From: RI-283 sp964487925
GTDB lineage: Bacteria > Pseudomonadota > Gammaproteobacteria > SZUA-140
DNA length: 64,000 nucleotides
NCBI GenBank assembly: GCA_964487925.1
Contig: CAZASZ010000002.1
Span: 1 to 64,000 of the forward strand
Reading direction: 5' to 3'
Position 1 is the first letter of the stretch. Every line of letters starts with the position of its first letter. The notes under the pieces are model-generated. The model did no database searches, had not been told where the DNA came from, and worked only from the letters and a program-made list of their open reading frames with translations. Positions 15,695-24,880 of this stretch are shown here, in pieces. The translations under genes were made by a program, and so were the position numbers.

Positions 15695-16204
15695 TCAGGA
15701 CGGCCGGGAGCGCGTTATCGCGATGAAGACGCCAAACAGGATGAATCCGGCAAAGACCACCATCATCCATTCAGCGATACTCATACTCAGGAAGGTCCAG
15801 TGCACCTCGGCGCACTCGCCGGAGCCACGAAAGACCAAGTCGAACACCTTGCGCATGGGGAACATATCCAGCATGTAATCAAGACCGGGGCCACAGGTCG
15901 GCACTTGATCCGCTGGAAGATGTTGCAACCAGACCTGTCGTCCGGCAACGGCGCCGCCCGCTAGCGCCAGCAGCGCAGTCACAATACCCACAATGCGCCG
16001 CCCCCAAGTGACGGGATTTACGATGGCTGCGACCCCCATCCACAGGCCGAGGGCGATCACCGCTACCCGCTGAAAGATACACAAGGGGCAGGGCTCAAGT
16101 TTCATCACATACTGAAAATAGAGCGCGACCGCGATTAGTATGATTGAAACCAGAGCGCCCATAAGGTAGCAACGGCGGATAATCGAAGGGGTCAATGACG
16201 GCAT
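15695..16204 (-). CDS. dsbB: Disulfide bond formation protein B
   Basis: This 169-residue inner-membrane protein reoxidises DsbA by passing electrons to quinones. It has four transmembrane helices, the first periplasmic cysteine pair in the motif PCPLC, and the second pair in separate positions, VPTCGPG and GSGEC. The arginine after the first pair (FQR) that helps bind quinone is present. ATG at 16204 is preferred to the TTG four codons upstream. The neighbouring genes on both sides are unrelated. Confidence 0.95.
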   Translation of the reverse strand: MPSLTPSIIRRCYLMGALVSIILIAVALYFQYVMKLEPCPLCIFQRVAVIALGLWMGVAAIVNPVTWGRRIVGIVTALLALAGGAVAGRQVWLQHLPADQVPTCGPGLDYMLDMFPMRKVFDLVFRGSGECAEVHWTFLSMSIAEWMMVVFAGFILFGVFIAITRSRPS

Positions 16205-16255
16205 ATTGATACTCAAGTCTGGGTGGACGAAATGTTTTTTGGAAAACCGTGACGG

Positions 16256-16654
16256 TCAGACGAATACGTCGATACCGGAAGACGGCTTATCGTCTTCGCC
16301 GCAGGACGGTTGATCGGTCTCCCGTCTCGGACGCTTGCGGCGGTCCTCTCCACTCCGCGTATCCAGCATCGGGCCGTCATCCGCGCGACGGCGTTCGCCT
16401 TGCCGGCGATCCCCGGACGAGCGTCGATCTTCACGTGTATCGCGCTCCCGCACCGCGGGATTAGAGAGACCGTGATCGTGCTCCTGGGTCGAAGATCCGG
16501 ACCTGTTGCTGGCCCTGACACTCGTCACAGTCGTCGGCAAAGTCGGTTTGGTTACGTCCAAGCGAACCTCCGAATGTCGTCGGGCTAAGGATGCCACAAC
16601 GACCTCCGCCCATGCTGCCCCGGAACCGCGAGTGGGGACCTGCATCCCTTTCAT
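16256..16654 (-). CDS. Hypothetical Arg/Asp-rich repetitive protein
   Basis: This is an open frame of 132 codons. The C-terminal half has spaced copies of an RR-containing motif: RERDTREDRRSSGDRRQGE and later TRSGEDRRKRPRRETD, then an acidic end finishing SSGIDVFV. Small proteins with repeated GxDRR motifs occur in many proteobacteria without known function. The N-terminal part is less convincing and the real start may be a GTG near the middle. No strong ribosome site is seen. It lies between dsbB and the antiporter gene, all on the minus strand. It may be a real but poorly conserved protein. Confidence 0.4.
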   Translation of the reverse strand: MKGMQVPTRGSGAAWAEVVVASLARRHSEVRLDVTKPTLPTTVTSVRASNRSGSSTQEHDHGLSNPAVRERDTREDRRSSGDRRQGERRRADDGPMLDTRSGEDRRKRPRRETDQPSCGEDDKPSSGIDVFV

Positions 16655-16734
16655 CGGCAGTATGACCGGAGTTCAAGAATAGATGAATTCTATTGCCTTT
16701 CCCGATACCGTTTCAACACCATCGCCGATAACCA

Positions 16735-18339
16735 TCACCCCGAAGGAACCCCCGGCCATTCCAAGCGCTCATTCAGCACGTAGTCCGCAAGCCCCGCCCC
16801 CACCAATCCGGCCGGTTCAAGCACGTGATCCACACCTGCCCGGCGCAGGATGTCGGCATGTTCCGCATAGCGGGCGATGGCGACCAGATGCCCTAGATAG
16901 CCCATACGCCGCAACTGTTGCGCCACAAACAGCTGACTCTCAATGAGAGGCATGGTCAACAGAATATAACGAATCTCCTGATGGGCGATCTGAAAGCGCT
17001 CCCAAAATTCCGGATCGGTGGCGCTGGCGCGAATGACCCGATAGCCCTCGCCAACGAGTCGCTGCACCGCCTCGCGATCGATATCCACGCCCAACATGGC
17101 CAGATCGCCATGCTTGCCCAACTCATCGTAGGCGCCAATACCGATATGCCCCATTCCGAAGATGAGTACGTCGACCTGACCCGGCTCTATTGGGCGTTCA
17201 TCGGCGACAAGGCTGGACGACTGAAAACGAGCCAGAACGGGCCCGTAGCGCGCGTAGATGCGGTGCGCAAAAAGATTGAAGGGTACGGCCAGCACAAATG
17301 ACAAGGCGACAGAGAGCGTGATCACGGCCAACCAATCGGGGGTCAACCACCCCCTTTGCACGGCAAACGCTCCCAGAATCAGCGCGAATTCACTATAGGT
17401 GGAAAGACTCAACGTACCCAGGGCAGCCGTCCGCGCTCGCAGTCTGGAGAGTAGCATCACGCCGAATAATAAAACCGACTTTATCAAGAGCAAAGGCAGC
17501 AACAGGCAGGCAGCGAGCAATATATCCCAGCTTAGCATCGATTGCAGGCCGATACTGACAAAAAAAGCAATCAGAAAGAGATTGCGAAACCCCAGGAGAC
17601 CCTGTGACAGCTCGTGTGCGCGCGCATGCCCGGCCAGTAACATCCCCAACAACAGTGCGCCTAGGTCACCCTGCAGCCCCGCCATCTCGAATAGTTCGCC
17701 ACCGCCTATGGCGAGGACGACCCCGAACAATATCAACAGTTCGTCGTGTCCGATTCGATCCAGACCCCGGTGCACCAGAGGACGCAGTGGAATCAATAAC
17801 AGGAAGCCAATAGCCCAGATCGGTGGCGGCTCACCGATGGCCCCAGCCATGACGAGTACCGCCATCAGGTCCTGAAAGATCAGGATCCCAATAGCAATCT
17901 GGCCGTAGCGAGCGTCCTGCTCCTCACGTGCCTGAAAGACCTGGACCGCGAATACGGTGCTGGACAGACTTAGCGCAAATCCGATGAACAACATCGTGCC
18001 CGCCCCCATCCCGCTGAACATGGGGATCCCGGCGATGATCAAGCATTTGAGCAGCGCACAGCCACAAAGCAGCCCCAGCACCATGTGTACCCCGGCCACC
18101 CCCCATACCCGAGGGCGGAGCAGACTGGCCGGTCTGAGTCTGAGCCCGATACTGAAGAGCAGCAGGATGACGCCAAACTCAGCCAGCGTGAAAAAGAGTT
18201 CTGTCGGGATGTACCCGGCCAGCTTCAGGATGACGCCCGCACAGAGGTATCCGACCAGCGGTGGGAGGCCCACGAGATACGCCCCCAGCCCGAAGACGAA
18301 GGCGACGATGAGCCAGATGATATCGAGATGCTCCCCCAT
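16735..18339 (-). CDS. Kef-type (CPA2) monovalent cation:proton antiporter
   Basis: This is a 534-residue protein with about 12 transmembrane segments of the Na+/H+ exchanger fold, containing LVGYLCAGVILK, GFALSLSSTVFAVQVF and GILIFQDLMAVLV, as in KefB/KefC/YbaL. A cytoplasmic TrkA-N (RCK) domain follows (about residues 395-520, GMGHIGIGAYDELGKHG and LGVDIDREAVQRL) that binds a nucleotide and gates transport. It probably exports K+ in exchange for H+. No KefF/KefG-type partner is adjacent. ATG at 18339 is used; a TTG precedes it by one codon. Transcription is divergent from the mutarotase gene. Confidence 0.88.
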   Translation of the reverse strand: MGEHLDIIWLIVAFVFGLGAYLVGLPPLVGYLCAGVILKLAGYIPTELFFTLAEFGVILLLFSIGLRLRPASLLRPRVWGVAGVHMVLGLLCGCALLKCLIIAGIPMFSGMGAGTMLFIGFALSLSSTVFAVQVFQAREEQDARYGQIAIGILIFQDLMAVLVMAGAIGEPPPIWAIGFLLLIPLRPLVHRGLDRIGHDELLILFGVVLAIGGGELFEMAGLQGDLGALLLGMLLAGHARAHELSQGLLGFRNLFLIAFFVSIGLQSMLSWDILLAACLLLPLLLIKSVLLFGVMLLSRLRARTAALGTLSLSTYSEFALILGAFAVQRGWLTPDWLAVITLSVALSFVLAVPFNLFAHRIYARYGPVLARFQSSSLVADERPIEPGQVDVLIFGMGHIGIGAYDELGKHGDLAMLGVDIDREAVQRLVGEGYRVIRASATDPEFWERFQIAHQEIRYILLTMPLIESQLFVAQQLRRMGYLGHLVAIARYAEHADILRRAGVDHVLEPAGLVGAGLADYVLNERLEWPGVPSG

Positions 18340-18469
18340 CAATCTCCACTCGTGGTATTAATAGACGCCACGCAGCCAACAAACTACGGCATGGTTGCGC
18401 GAAACACTCAGTAGACACGGCCTTTTTACGTGGCGTCAAGCGATAAAAAATGCAGATCAGGAGGAAAAT

Positions 18470-19366
18470 ATGGGTTCGAGCACTTCCATATTCGAAGATT
18501 TGGCACTCCCCGGTGAGTTGGGCTTTGTAAACGGCCATGGTGGATTGGATTTCGTTGAGATCGAGAACGAGCTGGGTCGAGCCTCGATAGCGCTGCAAGG
18601 GGCGCATGTACTGGGCTTCCAGGCCAGCGGGAAACAGCCCTTGTTGTGGCTTAGCAAGGACGTCCGATATGCCACGGGGAAATCGATCCGCGGCGGCGTT
18701 CCGGTGTGTTGGCCGTGGTTCGGGCCGCATCCTACTGAGCCTAACGCGCCCGCCCACGGCTTCGCTCGCACCACTCCATGGGCGCCGGTGGAAACCTCAT
18801 CACTGCCCGACGGAGGCACCCGACTGGTCCTTGCCCTGCCCAGACCAACCGAGCGATCCGCCCCAACGGACGCGCTCGAGGTACGACTCTCAATTGAGGT
18901 CGGGCGAGACATCCTTCTCGAACTCGAGACCTTCAATGGTGGCGAAGAGACCTACAGACTGACACAGGCCCTGCACACCTATTTTCTCGTCGGCGACGTC
19001 CGGCAGATCGAGGTTCATGGCTTCGATCAATGCACCTATGTCGATAAGGTCAACGGTGGCGAGGCACTACAAACAGGTCCGGTGACGATCTCCTCCGAGG
19101 TCGACCGAATCTATCTCGACTGCCCGGACGAGTACTCGATCTTCGATCCATTGCTGGATCGTACGATTTCGATTGTCAGCAAGGGCTCAAGCTCGGCCGT
19201 CATATGGAATCCTTGGGAGGAAAAGGCCGAGCGAATGGGGGACATGGGCGAATCGGGTCATCTCAACATGGTCTGCGTGGAAACCGCGAATGCAGTCAAT
19301 GACGCTATCGAGTTGCCGCCGGGGGAGCAGCACTGCCTGTCGGCGCGTTACGGTTATACCGCCTGA
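18470..19366 (+). CDS. D-hexose-6-phosphate mutarotase (YeaD-like)
   Basis: This is a 298-residue aldose-1-epimerase-fold enzyme. Family landmarks are RGGVPVCWPWFGPHP, the catalytic histidine in APAHGFART, and a second histidine in ALHTYFLVGDV, with the terminal VCVETANA. It interconverts anomers of glucose-6-phosphate and related sugar phosphates in the cytoplasm. The ATG at 18470 is set by an excellent ribosome site, AGGAGG, seven bases upstream. Its 3' end overlaps the convergent EAL gene by 13 bp. Confidence 0.9.
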   Translation: MGSSTSIFEDLALPGELGFVNGHGGLDFVEIENELGRASIALQGAHVLGFQASGKQPLLWLSKDVRYATGKSIRGGVPVCWPWFGPHPTEPNAPAHGFARTTPWAPVETSSLPDGGTRLVLALPRPTERSAPTDALEVRLSIEVGRDILLELETFNGGEETYRLTQALHTYFLVGDVRQIEVHGFDQCTYVDKVNGGEALQTGPVTISSEVDRIYLDCPDEYSIFDPLLDRTISIVSKGSSSAVIWNPWEEKAERMGDMGESGHLNMVCVETANAVNDAIELPPGEQHCLSARYGYTA

Positions 19367-22029
19367 GACGGAGTGATCTGATCGCCGTATTCCGCGACCA
19401 GTTCGTTTAGCATCGCGGGCCTGCCAACGTGGTAACCCTGGGCGTAATCGACGCCGATTTCACCGAGCAGATTCAGAATTTGCTCGTTCTCGACACATTC
19501 GGCGATGACCTTTTTACCCATGAAGTGCGCGATCTCGGTGATCGATTTGACGATCGCGAAGTCCTCGGGGTTTTTGTCCATGGCGCGCACAAAGGCGCCG
19601 TCAATCTTCAGAAAATCCACCGGCAGGTGTTTGAGATAACCGTATGAGGACATGCCGCTGCCAAAGTCGTCCAGGGAAAACGAGCAACCTGCGGCCCTGA
19701 CGGTCTCGATGAAGGCCGATGCCTGACTCATGCTGTTGACACCAGCGGTCTCCGTGACCTCGAAACTTACGTGTTCGACCGAGACACCCGTGGTTTGAAT
19801 CAGGTCCATCAGGAAACAGAGAAAGGCTGGATCGTTGAGCGACTTACCGGAAAGGTTGATGGCCAACGAGCCCGTCTTCGCGATGAGATCCGGATGCGTA
19901 CTGGCCCATGCAAAAGCCTCTTGAACAATCAGACGATCAAGCGCCGGCATGCGATTAAACCGCTCCGCGGCGAGCACGAAATCCTGAGGCGACACGGGCT
20001 TTCCGTCGTCGCCAAGGACCGAAAGTAGAATCTCGGAGTGATGCACTGCCCCGGCATGCGGTCCCGAAACGGTCACGATCGGCTGATAACGCAGATGCAC
20101 TTCCCGAGCCTGAATCGACTCGTTTACCTTGACCAGCCATTCCAATGCCTTAGCGGTCTCGGGGTCCTCGACAGGCTCCGAAGCCAGGACACAAACTTCG
20201 CCGTCCGACTGCTTGGCCTTGCGGCAGGCGTCCTCGGCCGCCAATAACAGGCTGGCCGGGTGCGCGGCGCTATCGGTCACCGGGACCAAGCCGATATTCA
20301 GCGCAATCGGATAACGCTTCTGGTCACTGACGAAGGTCTCCGAACTCATTTCATTCTGAAGACGATCCATCTGCGCACATGCTGCATCCTCATCGCTTTC
20401 CAGCAGGATGACAAACACATCGTTGCCTAGACGCGCCAGCGGCGCCTTGCCAAACGCTGTGCGGAGACGATCCGCGACTTCACGCAGCAGTCTGTCTCCC
20501 GCCGTACTACCACACGACTCATTGATGACCCGAAACTGGATCAGATCAAGGCAACACAAGACCTTGGGCGTCTGTGTTTCTGCATCATCCAGCATGCACC
20601 TTCCCAACATCTTTTCAAACTCACGACGGTTGAGCAGGTTCGTGACGCCGTCATGCGTCGTCTCATGAATCAGCTGGTGATGCAATTTCTGCAACATCGT
20701 GTGCTGGGCTCGATCCATGGCGGGATCATCGGCGTTATCCAGCACCTCGGCTTGGCCTGTCATGAAGTCTCTGGCCAATTGCCGATCGGTCAACGTGATT
20801 TCCTTCTGCCCGCGCAGATTCACGAACACGAACCGGTCCAGATGTTTGGTCACCCAGGCCAGTTTTAGCCTGCACATATTGTCGGATTCGTCCTTCAGCA
20901 CGATCCATGTATTGAGCTTGAGTCTGTGCACCTGGGCCAGCCAATCGGCAAAACCCGGTATGTTGACAACATCTTCGGGCTCTGGATTCGCGGCTTCTTT
21001 CAAAAAGGATAGCTTATCCCAGGCAACCGGATCGCCTGCGCTGGCCTGCTTCAACAAAGGCTGCTCTTCGAGACAGCCCTTGACGACCTCGTTGAAGTTC
21101 TCGTGATAGGCATCGTTCTGAATCTCGACAAGGAGCTCGAGCTCATGCAAAGCCTTCTTCAGGATCTTGGCATCGTCACCGGAACGGTACTGGACGATCC
21201 GTTTGATGAGGCTGTCGATCTTCTGACATACAGCGTTGTCGCCCAATCCATCTTCATCGTCTCCATAGAGCTCTAGCATGGAGACGTTATTGATGATTCG
21301 ACGCAGGACATGGTCTCTATCCATTAAGAAGGCATCATCCTTCAACGCCAACTTCATGAGCGGTATCTCGAGCTCCTGGAGCCAGGATTTGACTTGCCCC
21401 GACACCTGGGGATCCCCCCGCAACGACGTAAAGATGCGATTCCCCACGTCCATGATGCCGCGCTCTCTACGGGGGAACTGTCGCCGTTCACCCGTCCTTT
21501 TCTGGAGATACGAGTCAACTTTGGACAGAAAATCGGTCTGGCTTGTCTGCGTCTCGGTCTGAATTTCTGACTGCGACTGGACTTGAGGTTGAACTTTTGA
21601 CTCTCCGGCAAGATGGATCGCATCCAGGGCGCCCATGAGCTCCTCGACGGAATAGTTACCCTTTCTCTCGCTCTGAGATCGGCTCGACATGCCTGATACA
21701 AATATATCGGTGTCGTCGACATCGGTCTGATGGGCCTGATGAATTAATTCTTCGCGCAGCCTCTGGATGTCATCGACGATCTCGACGATCGTGCGCTGAT
21801 CAGGCGCAACTGTAGAGACATCGTTCCCGGGAGGCGATGGCTGCGTCAGGTCCTCGACAGGCCCTGCTTCAACGGCCTCCTCGGGCTGAGGTAATTTATG
21901 GTTCTTACGCTGGGGCGCACGGAAGTGCAGATCGGGCAGGATGCCTGCCTCGATCAAGACTTGATTCAGGTCCTCGTAAAGGGATTCACAAGCCTCGACC
22001 AGATGGATCCGGAAAACAGAGAAGCAAAT
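19354..22029 (-). pseudogene. 3' part of PilZ-DUF1631-GGDEF-EAL gene, after in-frame amber
   Basis: This is the open frame continuing in phase after the TAG at 22030-22032. Its first codons (VEACESLYEDLNQVLIEAG) are the conserved end of a DUF1631 block. They are followed by a linker rich in Gln/Glu, a further DUF1631-like helical region, a GGDEF domain with a degenerate active site (RLGNDVF instead of GGDEF), and an EAL domain that keeps the usual catalytic residues (SEILL, AINLSG, ETAG, DDFGSG, FLKIDG, AECVE, QGYHVGRP). An inactive cyclase and a possibly active cyclic-di-GMP phosphodiesterase are inferred. No ATG with ribosome site lies near its beginning; the first start-like codon is a TTG at 21957, inside conserved sequence, so it is unlikely to be an independent gene. 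Confidence 0.8.
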
Positions 22030-22905
22030 CTAATAGATTTCGGGTTCGAACAGCCACGGTTTGAGCGCGGCCTGTAATGCATCGGAGAAGATCAATGGCC
22101 CCAACGGATTGTTTTCGGCATCGATTTCCCGGCCATAGAGTTGACTCAAGCGTTGTCGAAGCGCCGACAAGGCAGTCCTGTTCTTTGATTCGACATGACA
22201 GATGATGTCTGCGGACGCGAGCCAATCCTCAAAGAGTCCGTCATCCATTAACGTGAGTTCGTTGATCGACGCCTCATTAATGTCCGGCGACAGATGATCC
22301 GCAGGCTGCGTCGCGAATGACTGCCTGATCGAGGCTATAAATCGCTCGCTGAACTCATCGGACTTACATCTGATCATCGTGATCGCGGCAAAATATGCGT
22401 TCTGCATCATCAGATTCTTGACCGCGCCTACCTTGTTGAAAATCTCGTCCGAGCAGGACTTCATGAAAGTATCGATCAAGGCAGGCACAGCGACAATCAC
22501 TTTCGCCTGACAGGCGGCGATTACCTTGTCCGGTGAACGTAAAGGGGGGTGAACGGCGCCAACGGGGTCGCTGGCGCGGCTTTGATCTAGGTCCCTGGCA
22601 TAGTCGATCAGGCCTTTAACCAATGTCAGATCGGGTGCGATGAAGGCCAAGCCAACGCTCAGATCATAGGCACGAACAATGCTTGCATTGAAGGCGCCCC
22701 TGCTCGCTTGTCCGCCGGGAATCGAGTACTGGATAGTCAACTGCTCATCGAGATGGATCGCCGCCTGCGCGGCAGGGTCCGTGAGCTCGATAAACATGCC
22801 ACCCATGCACAGATTCTGAATCTGACAAGGGTAGGCCCGCCCGTTGCTCAGGACACACCGGCCCTCAAGGCTTACGGAATATCTCGAATATCTTCGTTTA
22901 TTCAT
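22030..22905 (-). pseudogene. 5' part of PilZ-DUF1631-GGDEF-EAL gene, ending at amber codon
   Basis: This is a 291-residue open frame. The N-terminal PilZ domain has RRYSRY (the RxxxR cyclic-di-GMP motif, residues 4-9) and NLCMGG as the second motif. From about residue 150 it is DUF1631-like (CQAKVIVAVPALIDTFM, then FSDALQAALKPWLFEPEIY). It stops at TAG immediately after that segment, where family members continue with a short link and a helix that here resumes in the same frame beyond the stop. The intact product would be about 1180 residues. If translated alone, this part could still be a PilZ receptor. TAG serves as a normal stop elsewhere in the window (for example ispA), so systematic recoding is unlikely. 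Confidence 0.8.
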
Positions 22906-23009
22906 ATGCGCCGGACACCCTCATCCGGATTCGGTTCCTGACTCATTAATCCATTCACCCAGTCAACAATACTTCGCGTCTCTACCTTATCGGCAAGGGC
23001 ATGAATGAC

Positions 23010-23250
23010 GTGAATACTCCACCGGCTAATGCCGGTGGCTTCGGGTTACGGCTAAAAGCTGGATTGATCGGCCGTACGGCCGATTGTCCCCTCTCCCAAA
23101 ACTGGGAGAGGGTTAGGGTGAGGGCTCATAAAACAACCTCGGAACCTTCACCCCTCACCCCAACCCTCTCCCCCTCAAGGGGAGAGGGAGTAAAAACAAC
23201 ATTGCCGCCTAAAGGCGTGGGATTTTAAATCCCCTATTAAAAGACATTAA
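23010..23250 (+). repeat. Hairpin-rich mobile-looking element, copy 1 (PATE/IS200-605-like)
   Basis: This 241-bp element begins GTGAATACTCCACC and ends ATTAAAAGACATTAA; a second copy is at 38892-39056. The left end carries a perfect 8-bp stem CCACCGGC/GCCGGTGG with loop TAAT (23019-23038), then an 18-bp palindrome (23067-23084), and the right end a hairpin CGCC-TAAA-GGCG (23206-23217) and a GGGATTTTAAATCCC palindrome. Compared with copy 2 it has an extra block holding a 21-bp inverted repeat of the widespread GGGAGAGGGTTAGGGTGAGGG type (23104-23124 and 23152-23172). End hairpins without a transposase resemble non-autonomous IS200/IS605 derivatives. It fills most of the roughly 470 bp between the PilZ gene and yicC, where I see no gene. 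Confidence 0.6.
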
Positions 23251-23294
23251 AGTGCGTGGTGCCCGCCACGCAGGCAGGCGGATGCACAATGTCG

Positions 23295-23342
23295 AACAGG
23301 CTTATTGGGAACACCCCTCGGCGCATTTTCAAATAGCCTGTT
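23295..23342 (+). repeat. Short CAGGCTGTT-family element with inverted ends
   Basis: A 48-bp element bounded by AACAGGCT (23295-23302) and its inverse AGCCTGTT (23335-23342). The inside, CCCCTCGGCGCATTTTCAAA, matches the right part of the longer copy at 3512-3646, so this looks like an internal deletion of the same family. It lies just upstream of yicC and may contribute to its leader or promoter. Confidence 0.5.
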
Positions 23343-23376
23343 AATATACGGCCATGACCCGATATCGAGACACGCC

Positions 23377-24252
23377 ATGTACAGCATGACCGCCTTTTCG
23401 TGCCAGGAAGAACAAGGGAGCTTTGGGGCGTTATCCTGGGAGTTGCGCAGCGTCAATCACCGCTTTCTGGATATTTCAGTCCGCCTGCCAGACGATTTTC
23501 GCGACCTCGAGCCCTTCGTCCGCGACCGGATAGGCGCACGCATTCGCCGCGGCAAATGCGAGTGCAGCCTCAAACACAAGCCTCCGGTTTCCGGCCAACA
23601 ACCACTTAACCTGGACGAGACCAGGCTCAAGCGACTGCTAACCGCTGCACACCGCGTCGAGGATCTAATTGGGAATCGCCCTGGCAGATCGGTCGCCATC
23701 AACCCCATGGACTTACTTGCCTGGCCAGGCATGATCGAGGTGAACTCTATCGATCTGAAGGCCGCGAAAACGGCAGCGGAGCGACTCTTCGGGCAGGTCC
23801 TGGAACAGTTTTGCGGAGTCCGCGGCGCGGAGGGGGGACGCATCCGCCCCCTGCTTGAATCCCGCTGCCAGATCGTCCTGGAAGAGATCTCGGGGCTCAG
23901 GGATATCCTGCCCGAGTTACTCGAAAATCAGCGAAATAGGCTCCGGGAACGGCTCGATGATCTGAGCAGCCGCCTCGACGAGAATCGACTGGAGCAGGAA
24001 ATAGCCCTCATAGCACAACGCGCCGATGTCCACGAGGAACTCGACCGGGTCGCCCTGCACATCGAGGAGGTTCAGCGCCTCCTTGATGCCGATGAACCCG
24101 TCGGAAGACGGCTGGACTTCCTGATGCAGGAACTCAACCGCGAGGCTAATACCTTGGCCTCCAAGGCGCATGATATGCGGCTGACCCGAGTAGCGCTCGA
24201 GCTTAAGGTCGTCATCGAACAAATGCGTGAACAGATCCAAAACGTGGAGTAA
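23377..24252 (+). CDS. yicC: YicC family endoribonuclease
   Basis: This is a 291-residue protein beginning MYSMTAFS and continuing with WELRSVNHRFLDISVRLPD, the conserved N-terminal block of YicC. The C-terminal DUF1732 part has GRRLDFLMQELNREANTLASK. YicC proteins are endoribonucleases/RNA-decay adaptors described in E. coli. The ATG at 23377 begins the conserved sequence; an in-frame upstream extension does not match the family. It is followed after 3 bp by gmk, a common pairing. Confidence 0.92.
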   Translation: MYSMTAFSCQEEQGSFGALSWELRSVNHRFLDISVRLPDDFRDLEPFVRDRIGARIRRGKCECSLKHKPPVSGQQPLNLDETRLKRLLTAAHRVEDLIGNRPGRSVAINPMDLLAWPGMIEVNSIDLKAAKTAAERLFGQVLEQFCGVRGAEGGRIRPLLESRCQIVLEEISGLRDILPELLENQRNRLRERLDDLSSRLDENRLEQEIALIAQRADVHEELDRVALHIEEVQRLLDADEPVGRRLDFLMQELNREANTLASKAHDMRLTRVALELKVVIEQMREQIQNVE

Positions 24253-24255
24253 TCA

Positions 24256-24813
24256 ATGAGCAAGTTGTTTATCGTGTCGGCCCCATCTGGCGCGGGCAAG
24301 ACCAGTCTCGTCCGGGGTGTCGTCAGCGACATGACCGACGTCGTGGTCTCGGTCTCCCACACGACCCGCCAGCCCAGACCCGGCGAACAAATGGGTCGGG
24401 ATTACCATTTCGTATCAACAACCCGTTTCCGCGAGTTGGTTGAAACAGATGCCTTCCTGGAACATGCCTGGGTCTTCGATAACGCCTATGGCACAACGCG
24501 GGAATCCGTAGAGGAACAACTGGCGGCGGGCAAGAATGTGATCCTGGAGATCGACTGGCAGGGCGCGCAACAGGTGCGGGAAAAGTGCCCGGATGCCATC
24601 ACGGTCTATATCAACCCACCGTCGAAGGCCGTGCTCGAAGAACGTCTGCGAGCACGCGGACAGGATGACGAGGAAGTCATCGCACGCCGGATGCAGCAAG
24701 CCGACGAGGAGATGTCGCATGCGAGGGAATACGACTACTGCATTATCAATGACGACTTTGCAACGGCCTTGAATGAACTCAAGGCGCTGATCCGCGACCA
24801 ACGCCAACCCTAG
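24256..24813 (+). CDS. gmk: Guanylate kinase
   Basis: This 185-residue kinase converts GMP to GDP with ATP. It has the P-loop SAPSGAGKTS (residues 8-17), the GMP-binding SHTTRQPRPGEQMGRDYHF, and the lid region RMQQADEEMSHAREYDY. It is about 20 residues shorter at the C-terminus than the E. coli enzyme, with all functional motifs present. It is co-directional with yicC. rpoZ and spoT, which often follow gmk in gammaproteobacteria, are not here. Confidence 0.96.
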   Translation: MSKLFIVSAPSGAGKTSLVRGVVSDMTDVVVSVSHTTRQPRPGEQMGRDYHFVSTTRFRELVETDAFLEHAWVFDNAYGTTRESVEEQLAAGKNVILEIDWQGAQQVREKCPDAITVYINPPSKAVLEERLRARGQDDEEVIARRMQQADEEMSHAREYDYCIINDDFATALNELKALIRDQRQP

Positions 24814-24852
24814 AGCGCTGGTATTGCCTATAGCAGATATAGCAAAAGCTCG

Positions 24853-24872
24853 CTGTCGAAATTTTTCGGCAG
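24853..24872. terminator. Possible bidirectional terminator hairpin
   Basis: CTGTCGAAA (24853-24861) pairs with TTTCGGCAG (24864-24872) with one G-T pair, in the 67-bp gap between convergent gmk and mgtE. The A/T tracts are within the stem rather than after it, so this is only a tentative call. Confidence 0.3.
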
Positions 24873-24880
24873 TGACCCTG

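Noticed and set aside
21957..21957. TTG at 21957 as a real start for an independent GGDEF-EAL gene
   Set aside because: It lies within conserved DUF1631 sequence that begins earlier in the same frame, and no ribosome site precedes it.
23104..23172. Possible CRISPR-like repeat (GGGAGAGGGTTAGGG and its inverse)
   Set aside because: Only one inverted pair exists, with no spacing array; it is a common dispersed repeat nested in a larger element.
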